From JANNSX01 sp046348995 (GTDB lineage: Bacteria; Pseudomonadota; Alphaproteobacteria; Rhizobiales; Hyphomicrobiaceae), in the NCBI GenBank assembly GCA_046348995.1, contig JAXMDB010000004.1:310001-374000 (forward strand): a DNA stretch of 64,000 nucleotides, in the 5' to 3' direction. Under the pieces are notes generated by a model. It ran no database searches. It saw only the letters and a list, made by a program, of their open reading frames with translations, and was not told the DNA's origin. The position numbers and the translations under genes were made by a program. Positions 16,171 through 25,402 of the stretch are shown in pieces. The first letter of the stretch is position 1. Every line of letters begins with the position of its first letter.

Positions 16171-17085
16171 TTGACCGCAGTTGCCAAGGACAACATTCCG
16201 CTCGCCATCGGCGCGATCCTGGCGACCTCGCTGGCGCTTGCCCTCGGCGATGCGATCATCAAGCAGATCAGCACGGGCTTCCCGCTCTGGCAGATTTTCG
16301 TGCTGCGGTCGGTGATCGCGCTGCCCGTACTGGCGGGCCTCGCGACCCTGCGGGGGGACGCCCGGCGCTTGTACCCGGCGGCCATCCTCTGGACCGGCCT
16401 GCGCAGCCTCATGCTCGTCGCCATGTGGGTCGCTTTCTATGCGTCCCTCCCGCATATCCCCCTCTCGGTGGCGGCCGCGGTGTTCTACACGCTGCCGCTG
16501 TTCATCACGCTGTTTGCCGCAGCGCTCCTCAGCGAAAGGGTCGGCGCCCTCGGCTGGGTGGCCGTCGCGACGGGCTTCACCGGCGTGCTGCTGATCCTGA
16601 AACCGAGCGGCTCGGATTTCGACGTGTACGCGCTCCTTCCTCTCGCCTCCGCTGTGCTCTACGCGCTCGCCATGATCCTCACGCGCTCCAAGTGCCGCGA
16701 CGAGCATCCACTCGCCCTGTCGTTCTCGCTCAATGTCACTTTTGTAATTGCCGGCGCAGCGGCAATGGCGCTGACCGCGATCGTGCCTCCAGATCCATCG
16801 GCGGTGGCGGCAGATCCGTTTCTTCTTGGTCCTTGGACGGCGATGGCGCCACGCGAGTGGATGGTCATGGCGCTGCTCGCGACCGCCACGCTCATCGGCA
16901 GCATCGGCACGGCGATCGCCTATCAATCGGGTCCCGCCTCGATGGTCTCGACCTATGATTTCGCCTATCTCGCGTTCGTGGCCCTTTGGGGATTGATGTT
17001 CTTCGGCGAGATCCCGGATGCGATGTCCGCACTCGGCATCGCGTTCATCGCCGCGGGCGGCATCCTCTCCGTCCGGCGCGCGTGA
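16171..17085 (+). CDS. EamA/DMT-family transporter
   Basis: A 304-residue inner-membrane protein with about ten hydrophobic segments in two EamA repeats (about 10-145 and 160-300), ending LGIAFIAAGGILSVRR. Drug/metabolite transporters export amino acids, nucleosides or other small metabolites; the cargo is not predictable. The TTG at 16171 is preferred because it precedes TAVAKDNIPLAIG and the first helix. A longer frame starting inside the ATP-grasp gene is not credible. Confidence 0.85.
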   Translation: MTAVAKDNIPLAIGAILATSLALALGDAIIKQISTGFPLWQIFVLRSVIALPVLAGLATLRGDARRLYPAAILWTGLRSLMLVAMWVAFYASLPHIPLSVAAAVFYTLPLFITLFAAALLSERVGALGWVAVATGFTGVLLILKPSGSDFDVYALLPLASAVLYALAMILTRSKCRDEHPLALSFSLNVTFVIAGAAAMALTAIVPPDPSAVAADPFLLGPWTAMAPREWMVMALLATATLIGSIGTAIAYQSGPASMVSTYDFAYLAFVALWGLMFFGEIPDAMSALGIAFIAAGGILSVRRA

Positions 17086-17094
17086 CGCGGCCCG

Positions 17095-17715
17095 CTACAT
17101 GCGCCGCCGCGCCTCCGGCTCCTCGACGACCATGGTGAACGTCGTGAGGCCGCGGCCGTGGCCAATGTAGGCGTGCGGACGATCGGCGTCGAAGACGGCG
17201 GCTTGGCCTGCGGCGATGGTTTCGATGCGATCGGCGATCTCGAGGCCGAGCACGCCCTTCTCGACCGATACGATTTCGCGCGTGCCAGCCGAGTGGCCGG
17301 GCGATGCATAGCGCTCGCCGGCCTCGAGCTGCCATTGCCAGAGCTCGAGCATGTTGGGTCCACGGGCACCGATCACGAGGCTCGCGCGCCCGCCGTTCGG
17401 TCCTTTCCAGAGCACCTTCGGCTGTGAAGAGACGGCGATTGCGACATCGGCCGGCGCGGCCTCCGACACGAGATCCTCGACCGACATCCCGAGCGCGATC
17501 GCCAAGCGGCAGAGCGAGGTGATGCTCGGATTGGCGCGACCCTGCTCGATCTGCACGATCGTGCCCTTGCTCGCGCCGGAAAGGCGGGCGAGCTGATCCT
17601 GCGAGAGCCCGAGCTTGCGGCGGGCCTCGGCGACGCGGCGGCCGAGCGAGGAGGTCAGCCCGGCGGCGCGTGCGGCACTGAGCGCATCGGTCGTTATGTT
17701 GACTGCCTTGGTCAT
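17095..17715 (-). CDS. XRE-family regulator with C-terminal cupin
   Basis: A 206-residue regulator: a helix-turn-helix of the XRE type at about 24-78 (LGLSQDQLARLSGASKGTIVQIEQGRANPSI) and a small cupin sensing domain at about 115-200 (ERYASPGHSAGTREIVSVEKG, AVFDADRPHAYIGHG). It is divergent to the B3/B4 gene with only 17 bases between start codons, so it probably controls its own gene and the B3/B4-paiB pair. Such proteins often regulate amino-acid or polyamine metabolism; the effector is unknown. Confidence 0.88.
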   Translation of the reverse strand: MTKAVNITTDALSAARAAGLTSSLGRRVAEARRKLGLSQDQLARLSGASKGTIVQIEQGRANPSITSLCRLAIALGMSVEDLVSEAAPADVAIAVSSQPKVLWKGPNGGRASLVIGARGPNMLELWQWQLEAGERYASPGHSAGTREIVSVEKGVLGLEIADRIETIAAGQAAVFDADRPHAYIGHGRGLTTFTMVVEEPEARRRM

Positions 17716-17726
17716 TATTCTATACT
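17699..17726 (+). promoter_or_regulatory. Sigma-70-like promoter with -10 seven bases before the start codon
   Basis: TTGACT (17699-17704) and TATACT (17721-17726) are spaced by 16 bases. The ATG of the B3/B4 gene is at 17733, so transcription would begin at or next to the start codon, giving a leaderless mRNA. The -35 lies within the first codons of the divergent XRE gene. Confidence 0.6.
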
Positions 17727-17732
17727 AGCGGC

Positions 17733-18443
17733 ATGTCCGAGAAACACAACCTTTCCGCGTCCGGTTTCGCGCCGCGCATCGATCCAGCGATTCTGGCGCT
17801 CCGGCCCGACTTCGTCGCGCTCAGCCTCGTCGTCAGCGGTGGACGCAACGCGCCGAGCCCCGATTGGGTCCAAGCACAGCTCGCCGCCGCGTGCGCTGAT
17901 GTCGCCTCCGGACCGGCCTGGGGCGCGGATCACCTCGCCGCCTGGCAGGACGCCTATCGCGCCTTCGGCGCCAAGCCCCAGCGCACACCGTGCTCAGCGG
18001 AAGCGCTGCGCAAGCGCGCGGCAAAGGACGGCTCGATGGGCTCGATCAACGCCGTCGTCGATCTCTATAATGCCGTCAGCATCGCCTATGCAGTCCCAGT
18101 CGGAGGCGAGGACATCGCGGCCTATGTGAGCTCACCCACGCTCACGATCGCGACCGGCACGGAACCGTTCGAGACCATGAAGGACGGCGCGCCGTCGATC
18201 GAACATCCCGAGAAAGGCGAGGTCGTCTGGCGCGACGAAAAGGGCGTCACCTGCCGCCGCTGGAACTGGCGCCAGGGTCCGCGCACGCGCATCACGGAAA
18301 AGACCCGCGACATGTGGTTCGTGATCGAGCGCTTAGGCCCGATGCCGATCGAGGCTCTGCACGACGCAGGCGCGGCCCTCGCCAAAGGCCTCCTGCGTCT
18401 TGCTCCCGAGGCGCGCATCGCAACCACGCTTCTGACCGTGTAG
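17733..18443 (+). CDS. B3/B4 tRNA-binding domain protein
   Basis: A 236-residue stand-alone protein with the B3/B4 domain found in the editing region of phenylalanyl-tRNA synthetase beta subunits. Typical blocks are DAYRAFGAKPQRTPCSAEALRKRA, SINAVVDLYNAVSIAYAVPVGGED, GEVVWRDEKGVTCRRWNWRQG and the basic RTRITEKT. Stand-alone members are thought to edit mischarged tRNAs or bind amino acids; this is not proven for this type. It is the first gene of a likely two-gene unit with paiB, 9 bases apart, and faces the XRE-cupin regulator. Confidence 0.82.
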   Translation: MSEKHNLSASGFAPRIDPAILALRPDFVALSLVVSGGRNAPSPDWVQAQLAAACADVASGPAWGADHLAAWQDAYRAFGAKPQRTPCSAEALRKRAAKDGSMGSINAVVDLYNAVSIAYAVPVGGEDIAAYVSSPTLTIATGTEPFETMKDGAPSIEHPEKGEVVWRDEKGVTCRRWNWRQGPRTRITEKTRDMWFVIERLGPMPIEALHDAGAALAKGLLRLAPEARIATTLLTV

Positions 18444-18452
18444 GATCGGCAA

Positions 18453-19100
18453 ATGCTGTACATTCCCCCCGCCTTCAAGGTCGAGGACCTCGCCACGCTG
18501 CACGCGCAGATCGAGGCGACCGGCCTCGCGATGCTGGTGACAGTCGGTGCCGAAGGCCCGATCGTCTCGCACGTGCCGCTGTTTCTCGATCGCGATCGCG
18601 GCCCCTATGGCACGCTCGTCGGACATCTCGCACGCGCCAATCCGCAGGTGAAGCAGTCGCGCCTCGACATTCAGGCCGTCGCCGTGTTCCAGGGACCGGA
18701 CGCCTACATTTCTCCCGGCTGGTATCAGGCCAAGCGCGAGCACGGCAAAGTCGTGCCGACGTGGAACTACAAGGTCGTGCATGCGCGCGGGCAGCTCACG
18801 ATCTTCGAGGACCGCGAGCGCCTGAAAGCGATCGTCGACCGGCTGACGGGACTGCACGAGGCGCGCTTCGAGAAACCCTGGGCGACGAGCGACGCGCCGG
18901 AGGACTACATCACGGCGCAGCTCAAGGGCATCGTCGGCATCGAGCTCGCGATCGCGGCGCTGGAAGGCAAGCACAAGCTCGGCCAGAACCGCTCGGAGGC
19001 CGATCGCCAAGGCATCGTCGAGGGTTTGTCGGCGAGCGAGCGGCCGGGCGATACGGCAACGGCCGAGGAGACGCGCAAGACGCTCGCGCCGAAGCGCTAG
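18453..19100 (+). CDS. PaiB-type FMN-binding protein
   Basis: A 215-residue protein of the PaiB family (FMN-binding split-barrel fold). Recognisable are MLYIPPAFKVEDLATLH at the N-terminus, GPYGTLVGHLARANPQ, DAYISPGWYQAKREHGKVVPTWNY and the C-terminal KGIVGIELAI-KHKLGQNRSEADR. In Bacillus PaiB is a negative regulator of protease and sporulation genes; in proteobacteria its role is unclear and it is often found with XRE-cupin regulators, as here. Confidence 0.9.
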   Translation: MLYIPPAFKVEDLATLHAQIEATGLAMLVTVGAEGPIVSHVPLFLDRDRGPYGTLVGHLARANPQVKQSRLDIQAVAVFQGPDAYISPGWYQAKREHGKVVPTWNYKVVHARGQLTIFEDRERLKAIVDRLTGLHEARFEKPWATSDAPEDYITAQLKGIVGIELAIAALEGKHKLGQNRSEADRQGIVEGLSASERPGDTATAEETRKTLAPKR

Positions 19101-19183
19101 CCTCATCGCACCCGCGTGCGTTGGCGAGCGCTTTCGGATAGGGTCGGCGGCCGTTTCGCCGTCGATCCCAAAGAGCGCCGCCG

Positions 19184-20617
19184 TTGACAAGCAAATCCTC
19201 CACCACCGATTGGGGCCAGCTCTGGCGCTCGGGCGTGTTGCCGCGCTTCTGCTTCGTCGCGCTCGGCATCACGTTCCACGCCGGCGCCGAGAACATGATC
19301 TCGACGATCATGCCCGTGATGGTCAGAGACATCGGCGGCATCGAGATGGCGGGATGGAGCTTCGCCATCTACGAGATCGGCTCGATTATCGCGGGTGCTG
19401 CGACCGGACGGCTCACGACGTTCTGGACGGTCCGGGCCAACATGGTGGTGGCGGCGCTGATCTTCGCCCTCGGCGCCTCGATCACGGCGATGGCGCCCAG
19501 CATGCCGGTGGCCCTCGGTGGACGCCTCGTCTCGGGCTTCGGCAGCGGCGCTCTGATGGCGCTGTCGATGGTCGGCATTCAGCGGTACTTCCCATCGAGC
19601 ATCTGGCCGCAGCTTATTGCCATTCTCTCGGCTGTCTGGGGCGTGACGGCCTTCGCCGGGCCACTCTACGGCGGCATCGTCGTCTCCGTGCTCACCTGGC
19701 GATGGGCGTTTCTCCTCTTCGCCGCCGCGGCCCTTCTCTACAGCCTCGCCTGCCTCGTCGTGCTCCGCAACGAGCCGCCTCCCATCCGCGATGGCCGCGG
19801 GCTGTCGGGATTTCCGGCCTTTGCCCTGCTGTGTCTGGCGCTCGGCATCACGGCGATCGCCGCGGCCGGGGTCGAGACGCGGTCTGCCATTGCCGCCGCG
19901 CTCGTGAGCGCCGGCGTCCTGGGCATTCTCGCGTTCTTCCTGATCGATCGGCGGCGGGGAGTGTCGCGGTTGTTTCCCTCGGGCCCCTTCGATCCGAGGA
20001 CCAAGGTCGGCTCGGGCATGCTGATGGTCGGCCTGCTCGCGCTGTCGACCTGCTCGTTCGGCTTCTATGGCCCCTTGCTGCTCGCCGCCCTGCACGGGTA
20101 TTCGCCGGTCACCACCGGGCTCATCATCGCGAGCGAATCCGTTTCCTGGTCGCTCATGTCGATCCTCGTCGCCACCGCCCCCGTGCGACACGAGCCGGCG
20201 ATCGTGCGGGGCGGGGCCTTGATGATCCTGGGCGGCATCGTCGGGTTCGCCTGGGCGGTGCCTCAGGGCTCGATCGCAGCCCTGCTCGTGTTCGCGCTGT
20301 TGCAGGGCGGCGGCTTCGGGCTGCTGTGGCCCTTCGCCAACCGCGCCGTCGTCGAGGCGGCGCGCGACGGCGAGCAGGAGATCACGGCCGCGGCTTTCTC
20401 GACATTGCAACGCATGGGTTATGCGACGGGCGGTGCGGTCGCCGGCATCATCGCCAACGCGAACGGCTTCTCGGGAGGCTTCTCTCAGGCCTCCGCCGCA
20501 ACGGCCGCCGTTCCCCTGTTCCTCTACTTCATTCCGATCGCGTTGCTCGGCGTCGCCGCGGCCTTCCGGCTCGCGCATCTGATCGTCACGAGGACGAACG
20601 TGCCGCAGACGCGCTGA
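19184..20617 (+). CDS. MFS transporter (drug-resistance type)
   Basis: A 477-residue inner-membrane protein with about 14 hydrophobic segments. The MFS motif region after helix 2 reads GRLTTFWTVR; GGRLVSGFGSGALMALSM corresponds to helix 4. The architecture fits the DHA2-like group of exporters with 14 helices. The start is TTG at 19184; no better start precedes the first helix. The substrate is unknown. It follows paiB after 83 bases on the same strand. Confidence 0.85.
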   Translation: MTSKSSTTDWGQLWRSGVLPRFCFVALGITFHAGAENMISTIMPVMVRDIGGIEMAGWSFAIYEIGSIIAGAATGRLTTFWTVRANMVVAALIFALGASITAMAPSMPVALGGRLVSGFGSGALMALSMVGIQRYFPSSIWPQLIAILSAVWGVTAFAGPLYGGIVVSVLTWRWAFLLFAAAALLYSLACLVVLRNEPPPIRDGRGLSGFPAFALLCLALGITAIAAAGVETRSAIAAALVSAGVLGILAFFLIDRRRGVSRLFPSGPFDPRTKVGSGMLMVGLLALSTCSFGFYGPLLLAALHGYSPVTTGLIIASESVSWSLMSILVATAPVRHEPAIVRGGALMILGGIVGFAWAVPQGSIAALLVFALLQGGGFGLLWPFANRAVVEAARDGEQEITAAAFSTLQRMGYATGGAVAGIIANANGFSGGFSQASAATAAVPLFLYFIPIALLGVAAAFRLAHLIVTRTNVPQTR

Positions 20618-20684
20618 GCTTGGGCCCGTGCCCAGCAATCCCTATATCAGCAATGGACACACAACCGCACGGAGGGAAATCGCC

Positions 20685-21137
20685 GTGAAGCTCGACCGCA
20701 CATGGATACTGATCGCCGACGCCGCGCGTGCTCGCGTGCTCCTCTATCGCGGCCCCGAGCACAAGCTCAAGAGCGTCGAGGGACTGACGATGGAGGCCGA
20801 TCACAAACGCGCGAGCGAGCTCGGCGCCGATAAGCCCGGGCGCTCCTTCGAGAGCGTCGGCGCGACGCGCCACGCGGTGTCCCCCCACTCCGATCCCGAG
20901 CGGCTCGAGGACCGGCGGTTCGCCATCGCGATCATGGCGCGCTTGGACAAGCACGCCTCGCAAGCGGAGTTCGAGCACCTCGTAGTGGTCGCCCCGCCCG
21001 TTATGCTGGGCGAGTTGCGGCATGCCTTGACGCCACACCTGTCAACGCTGCTCACGGCGACGCTCGACAAGGATCTGACGAAGATCCCCGAGGCCAAGCT
21101 CGCCGGGCATCTCAAGGCCGTACTGCCGCTCGTATGA
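20685..21137 (+). CDS. Host-attachment (AtsE-like) family protein
   Basis: A 150-residue cytosolic protein of the Host_attach family. Visible are TWILIADAARARVLLYRG at the N-terminus, a variable middle, HAVSPHSDPERLEDRRFAIAIM and VVVAPPVMLGELRHAL before a helical end. The GTG at 20685 has GGAGGGAAA 6 bases upstream and begins at the conserved core, so it is preferred over an upstream ATG. The family is named from plant-attachment mutants of Agrobacterium, but the biochemical role is unknown. Confidence 0.85.
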   Translation: MKLDRTWILIADAARARVLLYRGPEHKLKSVEGLTMEADHKRASELGADKPGRSFESVGATRHAVSPHSDPERLEDRRFAIAIMARLDKHASQAEFEHLVVVAPPVMLGELRHALTPHLSTLLTATLDKDLTKIPEAKLAGHLKAVLPLV

Positions 21138-21228
21138 CGCTGTTGGGCCAGATCGGGTTCAGTTCAAATGGACTCGAGAAGCCGAGCTAGGCTGAGGCGA
21201 AGCGGTGTCTACTTCGCCTGAGCGCGCC

Positions 21229-21840
21229 TTAGCGCCCGACCGCATGCCGCCGTGACAGCGCACGGCGGTACTCGTTGAAGAAGGTGCGGCTGTTGCACCG
21301 GCCCCCGTGCGAGGCGGCCAGGGCGCGCCGCAGGACTTGCATCTCCTCGCCCGTCAGCACGTCACGCGCGAGTGGGATCAAGACGTTATTTTCCCACTCG
21401 ATGTGGCGGCGCTGGCTCTCGAAGAAGAAGCGCAGCATATAGCCGAGCATCTCCGGATTATCGACGATGCCCTCGCCGATGAACGCCTCGAGTGCGTCCG
21501 CCACCTCGCCCAGGAACTCGACGTCGACCTCGTGCTCGCGCGTGAGCTGGGTCGTGACCGCCTTCACTTGCGGCATGGTGGTGTGATGGCCGCGCAGCAG
21601 CGGAAAGAGTTGTTCCTCCTCGAACCGCATATGGCCGGTGACACCCCGCCTCAAAACCGGAAGGATGGCTGCCGCAATGACGATATCGCCATCGGGCAAG
21701 CTATCGGCCAACCCTTCCATGAGATCGCAGAGCTCGAGCTGGAATGCATGATCATGCTGCAGCGCATCGAGCGGGTCCAGGTGCTCGATGGGCTCGTGAT
21801 GATGACCGTCCAACGGATCGGCTATGCCGTCGCTCGCCAT
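21229..21840 (-). CDS. Hemerythrin-domain protein
   Basis: A 203-residue four-helix protein. Iron ligands expected for hemerythrin are present: LQHDHAFQ (helix 1), GHMRFEEEQLFP (HxxxE, helix 2), REHEVDVEF (helix 3) and RRHIEWENNVLIP (HxxxE, helix 4). The N-terminus is His/Asp-rich (DGHHHEPIEHLD). Such proteins sense or store oxygen or nitric oxide, or repair iron centres. The gene is transcribed opposite to its left neighbour; 93 bases separate it from glpK upstream. Confidence 0.85.
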   Translation of the reverse strand: MASDGIADPLDGHHHEPIEHLDPLDALQHDHAFQLELCDLMEGLADSLPDGDIVIAAAILPVLRRGVTGHMRFEEEQLFPLLRGHHTTMPQVKAVTTQLTREHEVDVEFLGEVADALEAFIGEGIVDNPEMLGYMLRFFFESQRRHIEWENNVLIPLARDVLTGEEMQVLRRALAASHGGRCNSRTFFNEYRRALSRRHAVGR

Positions 21841-21933
21841 CGGCCGTCCCTCTCTTGAGGCGCGCCCTGGTCTGGGGGCGATTTCGTGCGCCTACATGCT
21901 AGCGAAGGGAAGCGCACGCCGGTTTGACCTCGG

Positions 21934-23427
21934 TCAACTCGTAAGACGTGCGACGGCTTGCGTCCAACCGGCATATTTGCGGTCGCGTGTCTCCGCCGCC
22001 ATGGCAGGCAGGAACCGCCGGTCGCAGCGCCAGAGCGCAGCAAAATCGTCAGGGCAAGGATAAATGCCCGCCGCGAGCCCCGCGAGGTAAGCCGCGCCCA
22101 GCGCCGTGGTTTCCAGCACCGCCGGGCGATCGACGGGGGCATTCAGACTGTCGGCCAACGCCTGCATCGTCCAGTCGGACGCGACCATCCCGCCATCGAC
22201 GCGCAGCACCGTCTCGCCCTGGCCTGCCGTCCAATCGCGTTGCATCGCCTCGACGAGATCACGCGTTTGGAAACAGACGCTCTCGAGCGCGGCGCGGGCG
22301 AGCTCCTTGGGTCCGGTCGCGCGCGTCAATCCGAACAAGGCCCCCCGCACGTCGGGCCGCCAATAGGGCGCACCGAGGCCGACGAAGGCGGGCACGAGAT
22401 AGACGTCCTGATGGGGATCGGCGGCGGCGGCGAGCCGATCGGTCTCGGCCGCGGTCTCGATAATGCCGAGACCGTCGCGCAGCCACTGCACGGCCGCCCC
22501 GGCAATGAAGATCGCGCCTTCGAGCGCATAGGTGCGCCGGCCGCCGAGCTGGTAGGCGACTGTCGTCAACAAGCGATTGCGGGAGACGACGGCGTCGGCG
22601 CCGGTGTTGAGAAGGGCAAAGCAGCCGGTGCCGTAGGTCGACTTCATCATGCCGGGGGCGAAGCAGGCCTGACCGACGAGGGCAGCCTGCTGGTCGCCGG
22701 CGATGCCGCGGATCGGCACCGGCCGACCGAGGATCTCCGGAGCGGTCTCGCCGAAGTCGCCGGAGCAATCGCGGATGCCGGGAAGCATGGCGCGGGGCAC
22801 GCGAAAGAGACGCAGAAGGTCGTCGTCCCAAGCGCCCGTATGGATATCGTAGAGCAGCGTGCGCGAGGCATTCGTGGCATCGGTTGCATGCACACGGCCG
22901 CCCGTCAGCCGCCAGAGCAGAAAGGTGTCGACGGTGCCGAACAGAAGCTCGCCCCGCTCGGCCTTGGCGCGGGCGCCCTCGACGTGATCGAGGATCCAGG
23001 CGACTTTGGTGCCGGAGAAATAGGGATCGAGCAGCAGCCCGGTCCGTGCGGACACGTTCGGCTCGTGCCCCTCGGCCTTGAGACGGGCGCACACATCCTC
23101 CGTGCGCCGATCCTGCCAGACGATGGCGTTGTGCACCGGCCGTCCCGTCGCCCTGTCCCAGACGAGGGTCGTCTCACGCTGGTTTGTGATGCCGATGGCA
23201 GCGAGACTGCCGGCGTCCGTCCCCGCCTTCGACAGCGCGAGCTTCATCGTCGCCAGCGTCGAGGTCCAAATATCCTCCGGATCGTGCTCGACCCAGCCCG
23301 AGCGCGGGAAATGCTGCTTGAACTCCTGCTGACCGATCGCTCGAACGCACGTATCGGGTCCGAAGACGATGGCACGCGAGGACGTCGTGCCCTGGTCGAT
23401 GGCGAGGATCGAGCCGCTTTGACCCAT
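21934..23427 (-). CDS. glpK: Glycerol kinase
   Basis: A 497-residue FGGY-family kinase that phosphorylates glycerol. The N-terminal ILAIDQGTTSSRAIVF, the substrate-binding SGWVEHDPEDIW, TNQRETTLVWDRATG, the FGGY-type GAPYWRPDVRGALFGLTR and C-terminal RVDGGMVASDWTMQALAD are all intact. The start ATG at 23427 removes an N-terminal extension. It is likely cytosolic. No glpF or glpD is nearby; the gene immediately upstream (11 bases) encodes a membrane protein and may share its promoter. Confidence 0.95.
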   Translation of the reverse strand: MGQSGSILAIDQGTTSSRAIVFGPDTCVRAIGQQEFKQHFPRSGWVEHDPEDIWTSTLATMKLALSKAGTDAGSLAAIGITNQRETTLVWDRATGRPVHNAIVWQDRRTEDVCARLKAEGHEPNVSARTGLLLDPYFSGTKVAWILDHVEGARAKAERGELLFGTVDTFLLWRLTGGRVHATDATNASRTLLYDIHTGAWDDDLLRLFRVPRAMLPGIRDCSGDFGETAPEILGRPVPIRGIAGDQQAALVGQACFAPGMMKSTYGTGCFALLNTGADAVVSRNRLLTTVAYQLGGRRTYALEGAIFIAGAAVQWLRDGLGIIETAAETDRLAAAADPHQDVYLVPAFVGLGAPYWRPDVRGALFGLTRATGPKELARAALESVCFQTRDLVEAMQRDWTAGQGETVLRVDGGMVASDWTMQALADSLNAPVDRPAVLETTALGAAYLAGLAAGIYPCPDDFAALWRCDRRFLPAMAAETRDRKYAGWTQAVARLTS

Positions 23428-23437
23428 GGCACGGGAC

Positions 23438-24475
23438 CTAAAGCGTGTTGAGCAGCCCGCTCCGGCCCACATCGACGATGAAGGCGATCGCCGCGAGCCC
23501 GAACAGGATGAAGGCCAGGTAGAACATGTAGACGTGGTTCTTCTGCACGAGCCTCTCGTACTCGGCGCGCGCCATCTCGTGCTCGGGCGAGCCTGAGTCG
23601 CCGCCCATCTCCCAGGCGGGCGTGCCCTTCACCAGCGCCTTGTACTGGCTGCCGACCTTGACGCTCGCTTTGACCCCGAGCGGCACGCCGGATCGCCGCG
23701 AGATCTCCTCGGCGATGTGAGCGATCGGGAAGGCCGGATCCTCGGACGCCTCGTGCACGTAGCCCAAGTGGATGCGCTCGCCGGTCTTCGTCGTCAGCAC
23801 GGCCGAGCGGAGCAGCGTCGGCACCGCGATCTCCTTGTAGATCTCGCCTCGCGTCTCGACCTTGTCGAGCTCCGAATAGGGGATCTCGTACTTGACGTAG
23901 CGCAGACCAGGCGTCGGGCCCCGCCAGCGCGGTACGGTGAGCTTCACCGCATCGTCCCGCACCTCGATGCGGCTGCGATAGGAGTAGACGATGTGCACGA
24001 GCAGGAAGAGCGCCGCGGCGACGAAGATGGCGCCGCCGATGCCGAGCGTCAGGGCATCGTGGAGGTGGCCCGCCGTGGCGCGCCAGGTCACCATCACGGG
24101 CAGGCTGATGAGGAACGGCATCAGCACGAGCAGCACGACGGTCAGGACGAATTTGCGGCCGCCGCCGGCCTTGTAGACGGTCGGCTTCGCGGACGTGACG
24201 GGCGCGGCCCTCGGAGCGGCGGCCTCAGGCGACACTGAGCCCTGGGCAGCCGGCCGGAGCGCGGCGGCGATGGCCGCGGCGTCGAGAGCGGGCTCGGAGG
24301 CCGGCGGGGCCGTCACCGCCGCGGGCTGTGTTGGCGGAGTGGCCGCTGGCGCGGCCGCGGCCTCGGGAGCGACGCTCGGCGGCGCTGTGGGTGCAGCGAC
24401 GGCTTCCACCGGTGCCGGGCTCGCCTCGGGATCGGGGGACGTCTCGGGTGCGGGCGCCTTCGTCTCGTCGGCCAT
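23438..24475 (-). CDS. Membrane protein with Ala/Pro-rich N-terminus
   Basis: A 345-residue protein of unknown function. Residues 1-115 are low-complexity Ala/Pro/Glu-rich and likely cytoplasmic. Membrane segments lie at about 125-147 (FVLTVVLLVLMPFLISLPVM) and 160-182, and a third near the C-terminus at about 315-337 (YMFYLAFILFGLAAIAFI). Between them, RIEVRDDAVKLTVPRW and the following strands resemble a bacterial PH-like fold. The ATG at 24475 has GGAGGAGGG upstream. No family name is offered. Confidence 0.75.
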   Translation of the reverse strand: MADETKAPAPETSPDPEASPAPVEAVAAPTAPPSVAPEAAAAPAATPPTQPAAVTAPPASEPALDAAAIAAALRPAAQGSVSPEAAAPRAAPVTSAKPTVYKAGGGRKFVLTVVLLVLMPFLISLPVMVTWRATAGHLHDALTLGIGGAIFVAAALFLLVHIVYSYRSRIEVRDDAVKLTVPRWRGPTPGLRYVKYEIPYSELDKVETRGEIYKEIAVPTLLRSAVLTTKTGERIHLGYVHEASEDPAFPIAHIAEEISRRSGVPLGVKASVKVGSQYKALVKGTPAWEMGGDSGSPEHEMARAEYERLVQKNHVYMFYLAFILFGLAAIAFIVDVGRSGLLNTL

Positions 24476-24610
24476 GCTGGGCCCTCCTCCGCTCGGACTG
24501 AACTGCCCCATGAATAGCAACCTCTTGACCGATTTGTGAGAGGCACGTGAGCAACGCCCGCCCTATATGATAGGCAGTAGAACGCGACAGACGCCAATGG
24601 AGGCTTCCCT

Positions 24611-25270
24611 TTGCTGTTCGCCCGCAAGTCAATCGAAATGCCGACCGCCGCGACGGCCCTTCCCGGCCGCGACGAGGCGATCCCGACCGCCACGCATCAC
24701 TTCGTCAACGGCCAAGCTCTGAAAGGGCCCTACCCGGCGGGCTCCGAGATGGCCGTCTTCGGCCTCGGCTGCTTCTGGGGCGCCGAGCGCGTGTTCTGGC
24801 AGCTGCCCGGCGTCATCGTCACGGCGGTCGGCTATGCCCAGGGGATCACCCCCAACCCGACCTATCGCGAGGTCTGCTCGGGCATGACGGGCCACAACGA
24901 GGTCGTGCTCGTCGTGTTCGACCCGGCCCGCATCTCCTACGCCCAAATCCTCAAGGCGTTCTGGGAGAGCCACGACCCGACGCAGATGATGCGGCAGGGC
25001 AACGACGTCGGCACCCAGTACCGCAGCGGCATCTACACGGTCACGGCGGCGCAGAAGTCCGAGGCGGAAGCCTCGAAGGCGGCTTATGGCGCGGCGCTCA
25101 AGGCCAAGGGCTACGGCCCGATCGCGACCGAGATCGTCGAGGCCGGCCCGTTCTACTTCGCCGAGGACTACCATCAGCAGTTTCTGGCGAAGAACCCCGG
25201 CGGGTATTGTGGGCTTGGCGGCACCGGCGTCAGCTGCCCGATCGGCGCCGGACGCGTGGCGGCGGAGTAG
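24611..25270 (+). CDS. msrA: Peptide-methionine (S)-S-oxide reductase
   Basis: A 219-residue MsrA that reduces methionine-S-sulfoxide in proteins. The catalytic Cys lies in FGLGCFWGAE (about residue 54); TVGY-like TAVGYAQGITPNPTYREVCSG, GHNEVVLVVFDP and the C-terminal YHQQFLAKNPGGYCGLGGTGVSC carry the recycling cysteines. The TTG at 24611 is supported by GGAGG 7 bases upstream. There is no signal peptide, so it acts in the cytosol. A hairpin at 25287-25319 lies just downstream. Confidence 0.95.
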   Translation: MLFARKSIEMPTAATALPGRDEAIPTATHHFVNGQALKGPYPAGSEMAVFGLGCFWGAERVFWQLPGVIVTAVGYAQGITPNPTYREVCSGMTGHNEVVLVVFDPARISYAQILKAFWESHDPTQMMRQGNDVGTQYRSGIYTVTAAQKSEAEASKAAYGAALKAKGYGPIATEIVEAGPFYFAEDYHQQFLAKNPGGYCGLGGTGVSCPIGAGRVAAE

Positions 25271-25286
25271 GGAATAGCGGGCAACG

Positions 25287-25319
25287 GGACTGACCCCGGA
25301 ATTGATCCGGGGTCAGTCC
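25287..25319. repeat. 14-bp perfect hairpin within a target-type palindromic repeat
   Basis: GGACTGACCCCGGA pairs with TCCGGGGTCAGTCC around a 5-base loop. It is part of the chromosomal palindromic repeat (GGACTGA...GTCAGTCC) whose right end, at 25364-25372, has been split by the IS110 element. No T-tract follows, but it could slow transcription out of msrA. Confidence 0.65.
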
Positions 25320-25402
25320 GCCAGCGAAGAGCACGTCCGACACGGCGGACTTCGCCCTGCTCAGTCCGCCCTTGTTATATCAACCTCTGCTATTCTCACG
25401 CC

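Noticed and set aside
25287..25372. CRISPR-like reading of the dispersed palindromes
   Set aside because: The repeats are spread singly between genes with no regular spacers and no cas genes in the window.
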